From Streptomyces marincola (GTDB lineage: Bacteria > Actinomycetota > Actinomycetes > Streptomycetales > Streptomycetaceae): a stretch of DNA of 64,000 bases. The stretch spans positions 3,104,501-3,168,500 of the forward strand of contig NZ_CP084541.1 in the NCBI RefSeq assembly GCF_020410765.1, written 5' to 3'. The notes beneath the pieces are model-generated. The model was not told the origin of the DNA and ran no database searches. It worked only from the letters and a program-made list of their open reading frames with translations. Shown here piece after piece: positions 36,504 through 43,340 of the stretch. The translations under genes were made by a program, and so were the position numbers. Within the stretch, counting starts at the first letter, position 1. Every line of letters begins with the position of its first letter.

Positions 36504-36840
36504 CTCGACCTGCCGCACCTGCCTCCATCGGGCACACCGGCTCCACCGAGGTCCCCGACGCGGGCGCCCGCACCCAGCACGAGGTCGACGTCCTCGCCTT
36601 CGCCCCCGGCGAGATCTCCCGCAAACCCACCGCGCCATCGCCCTGATTGGCGAGCCAAGGCCACCACCACCCCTCGCTCCCTCACCGACCCGCAACGCCG
36701 CCCAGGGCCACAAGGCCCGATGACGCCGTCCTAGCCCGTTCTCCCTGAACGGCTTCTGGCCGGACCTCGAAGCCCATGCCGCAGAGCGCCCCGACGTCCT
36801 CCTCGTCGACCTCCCGCCCTGCCGTCTCCGGCCCTCTCAC
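36504..36840 (+). pseudogene. Decayed second copy of the ATPase/DUF234 3' region
   Basis: The sequence is closely similar to 28296-28640, inside the ATPase gene. It includes the nuclease-like HEVDVLAF codons and the ALYSLNGFWPDLEAH codons, but with several small deletions that break the frame. The IS3 fragment abuts its left side. It shows that a second, diverged ATPase gene once stood here. Confidence 0.75.
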
Positions 36841-36941
36841 GCACAGCGCCGCCTCCGCTTGGCCTGAGCCGGGATCTGCGGCGTCCTTGACGGCGCGCTG
36901 GAAGACGCTCCGCGAAGACGAGAGGCAAGATCAAGAGCACC

Positions 36942-36964
36942 TCCGCTCACGCCACGCTCACGCC
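36942..36964 (+). repeat. 23-bp direct repeat, right copy
   Basis: Identical to 26805-26827 and in the same orientation, about 90 bases from the tRNA 3' end. Together the two copies bracket the island content. Confidence 0.7.
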
Positions 36965-37013
36965 TGCGGCTTCGCAACGTCGCATCCGCTAAGCCTGCAC
37001 GTTGCGGGTACGC

Positions 37014-37050
37014 AAAAGCCCCAGGTCAGATGCTATCTGCCTGGGGCTTT
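37014..37050 (-). terminator. Rho-independent terminator of tRNA-Thr
   Basis: A hairpin with an AAAGCCCCAGG / CCTGGGGCTTT stem plus a CAGAT/ATCTG extension lies immediately 3' of the tRNA on the minus strand and ends in a short T run. Confidence 0.75.
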
Positions 37051-37054
37051 GCAG

Positions 37055-37100
37055 AGCCGCCTAAGGGAATCGAACCCTTGACCTACGCATTACGAGTGCG
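37055..37100 (-). repeat. Right attachment-site copy inside tRNA-Thr
   Basis: The 46-base 3' segment of the tRNA is repeated at 26649-26694 with two compensatory mismatches. It defines a 10.4-kb island between the two copies. Confidence 0.8.
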
Positions 37101-37128
37101 TCGCTCTGGCCGACTGAGCTAAGGCGGC
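37055..37128 (-). tRNA. tRNA-Thr (anticodon CGT)
   Basis: A complete cloverleaf of 74 bases can be folded. The 7-bp acceptor stem pairs GCCGCCT with AGGCGGC and the discriminator is T. The D-arm contains AGTCGG, the anticodon loop is CTCGTAA with CGT at 37092-37094, and the T-arm is TTCGATT. CCA is not encoded, as is usual in actinobacteria. Its 3' half is the integration target of the island to the left, and integration has kept the gene intact. Confidence 0.95.
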
Positions 37129-37167
37129 GGGCGCTTGCGTCCCGTCGGGGCCGCAGCGCTGGCCAGT

Positions 37168-37395
37168 CTACACAGGTTTGGCGGGTGCTCCCGAACGCCT
37201 CCTGCGCAGGAGGTCGTCGGTCGCCTCGCGGAGGGCCCGGAGGCGTTTGGACCAGCGGGTGCAGTCGGGGCAGGCGGCCAGGTGGGTGACCAGTTCCTCC
37301 TCGGTGACCCCCTGAGGAAGGGGGTCACCTTCGGTGTGCGCCGTTATGGCGGTGCGGTAACGGATGCATGGCATGCCGTTATCATCGCAGCGCAT
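37168..37395 (-). CDS. Small zinc-finger (zf-HC2-like) protein
   Basis: A 75-residue protein with an HLAACPDC motif of the anti-sigma zinc-finger type and a basic C-terminus. Its ATG at 37395 overlaps the stop of the upstream hydrolase gene (TGATG), and the GGAGG inside the end of that gene serves as its ribosome site. A second ATG at 37374 has no such site. With no membrane segment or adjacent sigma gene, a role as a redox or zinc-responsive partner of the hydrolase unit is only a guess. Confidence 0.65.
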   Translation of the reverse strand: MRCDDNGMPCIRYRTAITAHTEGDPLPQGVTEEELVTHLAACPDCTRWSKRLRALREATDDLLRRRRSGAPAKPV

Positions 37396-38981
37396 CAGCA
37401 GGTTGTGCCCTCCTCGGGGCTGACGTTCTCCAGCAGGTAGGCGTTGACCGCGGAGTCGACGCACTCGCTCGCGCCGCCGTAGGCGCCGTGGCCGTCGCCG
37501 TCGTAGGTGAGCAGGATGCCGGTGTCGAGCTGCTCGGCCAGGCCCTCGGCCCACGCGTAGGGGGTGGCCGGGTCGCGAAGGGTGCCGATGACGAGGATGT
37601 CGGTGGCGCCGGTCGCGGGGATGCTCACGGGTCCGCCCGAGGGCTCGACCGGCCAGGCGGCGCACAGCAGCGTGGCCCAGGCGAAGTCGCGGCCGAAGGT
37701 GGGCGAGGCCTCCTCGTAGGAGGCGAGCGCGTCGCGGACCGCGTCGGCGTCCTGGTTGCCTGAGGGGCTGTCGAGGCAGCTGATGGCGGGGAAGGCGAAC
37801 ATCGTCGTGCCGTAGGTGCCGTCGGCGCCGCGTTCGTTGTAGGCGTCGGCGAGGGCGAGCAGGCCGGACCCGTCGCCGTCGTCGATGGCACTCGCGAGCG
37901 CGTCGCGCAGCATGGGCCACAGGTCCTCGGCGTACAGGGCGTAGGCCACCCCGGTCTGCGCGAGGGACTCGGTCAGGGGGCGTTCCCCGTCGCCCGACGG
38001 CAGCGGCTCGGCGTCGACGGTGGAGAAGAAGTCGAGGAGCGCCTGGGACGCGGCGTCGGGGCCGCCGGTGCCGAGCGGGCAGTCGTCGCGCGAGGCGCAG
38101 TCCTCGGCGAACGAGCGGAACGCCGTCTCGAAGCCGCCGGCCTGCTCGCGGTCGGTGTCCAGCGTGGACAGCCTGGGGTCCATGGCCGCGTCGAGCACGA
38201 GCCGCCCGGTGCGCTCGGGGAACAGTCCGGCGTAGACCGCGCCGAGCTTGGTGCCGTAGGAGAAGCCGACGTAGTGCAGCTTCTCGTCACCCAGTGCCGC
38301 GCGCAGGACGTCCATGTCGCGGGCGGACTCGATGGTCGAGATGTGCCCGAGCAACTCGCCGGAACGCTCCTGGCACCCCTGGGCGAACGTGTCGAACGCC
38401 GCGAGCAGCTCGTCCACTTCGGCGTCGGAGTCGGGCGTGCGGTCGGTCAGCGTGTAGTCGTCCATCTCGTCGCCGGTCAGGCACTCGACGGGCTCGCTCT
38501 GCCCGGTGCCGCGGGCGTCGAAGCCCACCATGTCGTACCGGGCGCGGACCTCGGACGGGTAGAGGAACGACGCGGCGCTCTGCGCGAAGTCGACGGCGGA
38601 GGCGCCGGGGCCGCCCGGGTTCATCAGGAGGGCACCGATCCGTTCGTCCGGCTCGGTGGCGGCGGAACGGGTGACGGTGAGCCGGATGTCCTCGGCGGGG
38701 TCGACGTTCTCGTAGTCGAGGGGGACCGTGAGGTCGGCGCATTCGAAGTCGGCCGCCCCGCAGGGCTCCCAACTCAGCCGCTGGTCGTAGTAGGGCCGCA
38801 GGTCGGCGGGGATCTCCGCGGGCAGGGGTTCGAGCGCGGGTGCGTCGGGGGCCGCGGAGGAGGAACCGCTCTCCGGGTCGGACGGCGGCCCCTCGTCGGA
38901 GCCGTCGTCCGAGGAGCAGGCGGTCAGGAGCAGAGTGGTCGCCGTGAGGGCGGCGAGGCCGAGGCGGCCTGTGGTGCGCAT
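37395..38981 (-). CDS. Secreted TAP-like alpha/beta-hydrolase (tripeptidyl aminopeptidase family) lipoprotein
   Basis: A 528-residue exported enzyme. The signal peptide has the lipobox LLTAC (lipidated cysteine about residue 22), followed by a Ser/Asp-rich linker. The alpha/beta-hydrolase core shows the oxyanion segment LLMNPGGPGAS, DARGTGQS, the nucleophile in GFSYGTKLG, and the C-terminal TAP-like region with GTLRDPATPY and DGDGHGAY carrying Asp and His. Family members (SlpD/SlpE, Tap) cleave tripeptides from protein N-termini outside the cell. It is co-transcribed with the zinc-finger gene. Confidence 0.9.
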   Translation of the reverse strand: MRTTGRLGLAALTATTLLLTACSSDDGSDEGPPSDPESGSSSAAPDAPALEPLPAEIPADLRPYYDQRLSWEPCGAADFECADLTVPLDYENVDPAEDIRLTVTRSAATEPDERIGALLMNPGGPGASAVDFAQSAASFLYPSEVRARYDMVGFDARGTGQSEPVECLTGDEMDDYTLTDRTPDSDAEVDELLAAFDTFAQGCQERSGELLGHISTIESARDMDVLRAALGDEKLHYVGFSYGTKLGAVYAGLFPERTGRLVLDAAMDPRLSTLDTDREQAGGFETAFRSFAEDCASRDDCPLGTGGPDAASQALLDFFSTVDAEPLPSGDGERPLTESLAQTGVAYALYAEDLWPMLRDALASAIDDGDGSGLLALADAYNERGADGTYGTTMFAFPAISCLDSPSGNQDADAVRDALASYEEASPTFGRDFAWATLLCAAWPVEPSGGPVSIPATGATDILVIGTLRDPATPYAWAEGLAEQLDTGILLTYDGDGHGAYGGASECVDSAVNAYLLENVSPEEGTTC

Positions 38982-39030
38982 GAGTCCCCCGGACTGAGCG
39001 GTGCCATGTGGTCCTGTGAGCGTAGTGCTT

Positions 39031-40233
39031 TCAACGCAGGGCCATGGTCATCGCCTCGACGGCGAGCAGGGGGGCGACGTTGCGGTCCAGGGCGCGGCGG
39101 CAGTCGAGAATGGCCTCCATGCGGCGCAGCGTCTGCTCGGGCGCGGTGGCGGCGGCGACGCGCTCGACGGCGTCGGCGCTCTCTCCCCCGGAGAGCGCCA
39201 CCCGGGACCCGAACTGCCGGGCCAGCACGTCCCGGTAGAAGCCGGTGAGGTCGGTGAGGGCGAGGTCGAGGGCGTCCCGCTGGGTGCGCGTGGCGCGGCG
39301 CTTCTGCTTGTCCTCCAGCTCCTTCATGGCTCCGGCCGTGCCGCGGGGCAGCCGCTTGCCGTCGGCCGCGCCGAGGGCGGCGCGCAGCGCCTCGGTCTCC
39401 TTCTCGTCCAGCTCCTCGGCGAGTTGCTTGGCGTCGGCCGCGGCGGCGTCCACCAGCTCCTGCGCGGCGCGCAGGCAGCCGCCGACGTCGGTCAGCCGCT
39501 CGGGGAGCCGCAGCACGGCGGCGCGGCGGCTCCGCGCCTCCGCGTCGGTGGCGAGCCGCCTGGCGCGTTCGAGGTGCCCCTGGGTGGCCTGCGCGGCGGC
39601 GTGCGCCACGTCGGGCTCGATGCCGTCGCGCCGCACCAGCACGTCGGCGACCGCGTCGACGCGCGGGGTGTGCAGGGCCAGGTGGCGGCACCGGGAACGG
39701 ATCGTGGGCAGAACGTCCTCGGTCGAGGGCGCGCACAGCAGCCACACCGTGCGGGGGGCGGGCTCCTCGACGGCTTTGAGCAGCACGTTGCCCGCGCCCT
39801 CGGTGAGGCGGTCGGCGTCCTCAAGGACGATGACCTGCCAACGCCCGCCCGCCGGGGACAGTTGTGCACGGCGCACGAGGTCGCGCGTCTCCTTGACGCC
39901 GATGGTCAGCAGGTCGGTGCGGATCACGTCCACGTCGGCGTGGGTGCCGACGAGGGCGGTATGGCAGCCGTCGCAGAACCCGCAGCCGGGGCTCCCGCCG
40001 AGGGCGAGGTCGGGGCTGGTGCACTGGAGCGCGGCGGCGAACGCGCGCGCCGCCGTCGCGCGCCCGGAACCCGGCGGGCCGGTGAACAGCCAGGCGTGTG
40101 TCATCGCCGAGCCGGCCAGCTCGGGCGCGGCGCCCTGCTCCGCCGCCGTGACGTAGGCGTGGGCGTCGCGCGCCGCGGCGGCGAGCTGTTCGGTCGCGCG
40201 CTGCTGGCCGACCACGTCGTCCCAGACCGCCAT
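39031..40233 (-). CDS. holB: DNA polymerase III delta' subunit
   Basis: A 400-residue clamp-loader subunit. It opens VWDDVVGQQRATEQL, has a Walker-A-like GPPGSGRATAARAF and a zinc module (CGFCDGCH), then LLKAVEEP and the SRC motif in IRSRCRHLAL. ATG 40233 is chosen from the family start, as the longer in-frame extension is coiled-coil antisense shadow. It lies downstream of tmk in the standard actinobacterial tmk-holB arrangement. Confidence 0.92.
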   Translation of the reverse strand: MAVWDDVVGQQRATEQLAAAARDAHAYVTAAEQGAAPELAGSAMTHAWLFTGPPGSGRATAARAFAAALQCTSPDLALGGSPGCGFCDGCHTALVGTHADVDVIRTDLLTIGVKETRDLVRRAQLSPAGGRWQVIVLEDADRLTEGAGNVLLKAVEEPAPRTVWLLCAPSTEDVLPTIRSRCRHLALHTPRVDAVADVLVRRDGIEPDVAHAAAQATQGHLERARRLATDAEARSRRAAVLRLPERLTDVGGCLRAAQELVDAAAADAKQLAEELDEKETEALRAALGAADGKRLPRGTAGAMKELEDKQKRRATRTQRDALDLALTDLTGFYRDVLARQFGSRVALSGGESADAVERVAAATAPEQTLRRMEAILDCRRALDRNVAPLLAVEAMTMALR

Positions 40234-40351
40234 CGCTGCGTCCTTTCCGGTCCTTCCCGCGCGGTGCTCCCCAGCCGCGCCGGTCGTTGCCATTGTGCGG
40301 CACGCCACTGACAGTGACCGGTCGGCGCGGGACCGCGGCCTCCGCCGGCGG

Positions 40352-43255
40352 TCAGCGGCGGCGTTCGCCCCCGTCGCCGTCCTTGCCGCCGCCTTCCCCG
40401 CCGTCCTCGCCGTTGCCGGTCCGGCGCGGCCCGAGCAGTTCGTCGGCGAGCGTGGGCACGTCGTCGAGCGGGGTCTCCTCGGCCCACTGGGGGCGCGGCC
40501 GCCGGGCGGGCGGCCTGTCCTCGGCGTCCTCACGGCCCGGCATCGGCAGCTGGCGGGTCTGCTCGGTGGTCTCGGGGCCCTCGCCGCGGGGGATGATGGC
40601 GGTCTGCTCGCTGTCGGGGTCGGAGGGCAGCGGGACCTGCACGGTGTCGGTGTTGTCCTGGACGGCGAGCCGTGCCTCCTCGGCGCGCTGGAGCGCCTCC
40701 TCGGCCTTGCGCTGCTTCTCCCTGCGCCGCTCCTCCGCCTGGGCGCGCAGCCTGGCCTCCTCCTCGGCCTCCCGGCGGCGGCGCTCCTCCTCCTCGCGGC
40801 GCAGCCGCTCCTCGGCCTCCTTGCGGCGGCGCTCCTCCTCCGCGAGGCGGCGGGCCTCCTCGGCGCGCAGCCTGGCCTCCTCGGCGAGGCGGGCCTCCTC
40901 GGCGCGGCGCCGTTCCTCCTCCTCGCGCCGCTTGCGCTCCTCCTCCTCGGCGCGCAGGCGCGCGAGCTCGGCCTGGCGTTCGCGCTCCAGGCGCTCTTCT
41001 TCCTCCTTGCGCCTGCGCTCCTCCTCCTCACGCCGGCGCGCTTCCTCCTCGGCGCGCTTGCGTGCTTCTTCCTTGGCGCGGATCTCCGCCTCGGAGAGCG
41101 GCAGCAGCTGGTCGAGCCGGTGCCTGGCCGCGGTCGTGACGGACTCCGGGTCCTGCCCCGCGTCGATGACGAGGTAACGGGCCGGATCGGCCGCCGCGAG
41201 GGCCAGGAAGCCGGAACGGACCCGCTGGTGGAACTCGTGCGGCTCGGACTCCAGGCGGTCGGGCGCCTCGGTGAAGCGTTCGCGCGCCGTCTCGGGCGAG
41301 ACGTCGAGCAGTACGGTCAGGTGCGGAACGAGCCCGCCGGTGGCCCACCGGGAGATGCGCGCGACCTCGGTCGAGGACAGGTCGCGGCCCGCGCCCTGGT
41401 AGGCGATGGACGAGTCGGTGTAGCGGTCGGAGACGACGATGGCGCCGCGGTCGAGCGCGGGGCGGATGACGGAGGCGACGTGCTCGGCGCGGTCGGCCGC
41501 GTAGAGCAGCGTCTCGGCCTCGGAGGAGAGGCCGTCGGAGGAGACGTCGAGGAGGATGCTCCGCAGCCGCTGGCCCACGGGGGTCGCCCCCGGCTCCCGC
41601 GTGACGACGACCTCGTGCCCCTTGCCGCGGATCCAGTCGGCGAGTGCCTCCACCTGCGTGGACTTGCCCGCGCCGTCACCGCCCTCGACGGCGATGAAGA
41701 ACCCGGTGGCCGCCGTCGCGGGGCCGGGCTCCGCGGCACCGCCGCGCACCGCCTCGGTGAGGTCGCGCCGCAGCGGAACGCCGCGCCGGTCGTCGGTGCG
41801 GCCGAGGACCACGGCGGCGACCGGCAGCAGCAGGACGCCCACGATCATGAGCGTGAACGCCGCGCCGCCGTGGTCGATGACGAAGTCGCCGCGCTCCACC
41901 CGGTGCGGCCCGATGAGGGCCGCGGCGAGCGGCGCGGCCAGGGCCGCGAGCGCGACGGCGACCCGGGCGACGGCGTGCAGGTGGCGGGTCAGCCGCGGCC
42001 TGCGGAACTCCTCGGCCTCCTGGTCGAGGAGGACGTGCCCGGTGTGCGCGGCCACACCGGCCGCGACGCCCGTGGCCGCCGCGGTGAACAGCACCGTCGC
42101 CGGATCGGAGATGAGGCCGGCGCCGAAGAGGCCGAGTCCTGTCAGGGCGAGCGCGAGCGCGAACAGCCGGCGCCGGGACAGCGCGGGCAGCATCGAGGGG
42201 GCGAGCCGGACGCCGGCCGCGACACCGCCGGTGAGCACGAGCACGAGCAGCCCGTAGGCGACCGGCCCGCCGCCGAGGTCGGCCACGTGCAGCACACCGA
42301 GCGCGACGGCGGCGGCGACGGCCGCCGCGGCGGCGGCGCAGCCGAGGACGAGCACCGGGATGGCGCCGGTGCGCCCCTTGTCGGGCGCGGTGCCGGCGGC
42401 CGGGCGGCGCAGCCCTTCGAGCGGCGACACCGGGCGCCGGGCGTCACCGGCCGGCAGGCGCAGGAAGTAGAGAACGGAGATCGCCGCGGCGAAGAAGCCG
42501 GCCGCCACGTAGGAGGCCAGGGCCGCCTGGTGGTCGGAGAACCAGTCGAGCCGCGTCGCGAGCGCGTTGCTCAGGAGGGTGGCGGCGACCAGCGCGGCGG
42601 CGGCCAGGGGGATCGCGACGTACCCGCTGCGCAGCCACAGCCTGCGCAGCGCGTCGTGGTGGTCGGGCAGCGGGCGGACCGCGGCTCCCTCGGGCGGCGG
42701 GGCGGGCAGCAGCGCGGGGGCGACGCCGTCACGCGCGACGGTCCACACCTGTTCCGCCAGGCCGGTGACGAACACGGTGAGCAGAACGTAGAGGTACGCG
42801 CTGTCCGGCAGCCAGTCGATCCACAGGGGGGCGACGATGAGGAGCGCGGCCCGGAGGCCGTCGACGCCGATCATGGTCCAGCGGCGGTCGAGCGGTCCCG
42901 ACGGCGCCAGCAGGCCGGCGACGGGACCGAGCAGGAGCACTCCGCCGAGCAGAGTGGCGAACAGACGTACGGCGAGGGCGACCGTGACCGCCAGGGCGAC
43001 GCCGCGGTACTCGCCGCCGAAAACCGGCTCACCGCCGACGGGCACGTACACGGCGGCCTGGACGGCGAGCAGGACGAGCACGAGCAGCGCGAGCGCGTCG
43101 CCGATGCCGCCGGCGAACTGCGCCTCCCACAACCGCCGCAGTGGCGGAACCTGCAACAGTGCCCGCCTGGCACGCTCGCGGGAGTCCGCGGCGAGCGCCT
43201 CGTCGGTGGCGCCGCGGGCTTGGTCGACAACCTCTGGTTGCTGCGCTCGCGTCAT
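40352..43255 (-). CDS. tmk: Three-part thymidylate kinase: membrane domain, dTMP kinase, coiled-coil tail
   Basis: A 967-residue fusion. Residues 30-460 form about 12 hydrophobic segments resembling an MFS transporter. The kinase follows (about 505-710), with VEGGDGAGKSTQVE as P-loop, TREPGATPVG, and the DRYTDSS/AYQGAGRD substrate loop. Residues 715-860 are an almost unbroken Glu/Arg/Ala coiled coil, then an acidic tail. The kinase phosphorylates dTMP for DNA synthesis. Stand-alone Tmk is about 210 residues. I recall the same fusion in other Streptomyces, so it is not an artefact, but the purpose of tethering it to the membrane is unexplained. Confidence 0.92.
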   Translation of the reverse strand: MTRAQQPEVVDQARGATDEALAADSRERARRALLQVPPLRRLWEAQFAGGIGDALALLVLVLLAVQAAVYVPVGGEPVFGGEYRGVALAVTVALAVRLFATLLGGVLLLGPVAGLLAPSGPLDRRWTMIGVDGLRAALLIVAPLWIDWLPDSAYLYVLLTVFVTGLAEQVWTVARDGVAPALLPAPPPEGAAVRPLPDHHDALRRLWLRSGYVAIPLAAAALVAATLLSNALATRLDWFSDHQAALASYVAAGFFAAAISVLYFLRLPAGDARRPVSPLEGLRRPAAGTAPDKGRTGAIPVLVLGCAAAAAAVAAAVALGVLHVADLGGGPVAYGLLVLVLTGGVAAGVRLAPSMLPALSRRRLFALALALTGLGLFGAGLISDPATVLFTAAATGVAAGVAAHTGHVLLDQEAEEFRRPRLTRHLHAVARVAVALAALAAPLAAALIGPHRVERGDFVIDHGGAAFTLMIVGVLLLPVAAVVLGRTDDRRGVPLRRDLTEAVRGGAAEPGPATAATGFFIAVEGGDGAGKSTQVEALADWIRGKGHEVVVTREPGATPVGQRLRSILLDVSSDGLSSEAETLLYAADRAEHVASVIRPALDRGAIVVSDRYTDSSIAYQGAGRDLSSTEVARISRWATGGLVPHLTVLLDVSPETARERFTEAPDRLESEPHEFHQRVRSGFLALAAADPARYLVIDAGQDPESVTTAARHRLDQLLPLSEAEIRAKEEARKRAEEEARRREEEERRRKEEEERLERERQAELARLRAEEEERKRREEEERRRAEEARLAEEARLRAEEARRLAEEERRRKEAEERLRREEEERRRREAEEEARLRAQAEERRREKQRKAEEALQRAEEARLAVQDNTDTVQVPLPSDPDSEQTAIIPRGEGPETTEQTRQLPMPGREDAEDRPPARRPRPQWAEETPLDDVPTLADELLGPRRTGNGEDGGEGGGKDGDGGERRR

Positions 43256-43340
43256 TCGGCCAGCGTAGCCGCCGCCACCGACGGCGGCGCCACCCGCCCG
43301 AACATTCGCACGGGGAACGGGCGGTGCGCCGGCGCGCGCC

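Noticed and set aside
40660..41140. Arg/Ser-rich plus-strand proteins opposite tmk
   Set aside because: They are the mirror of the Glu/Arg coiled coil in the kinase gene and have no start context or family features.
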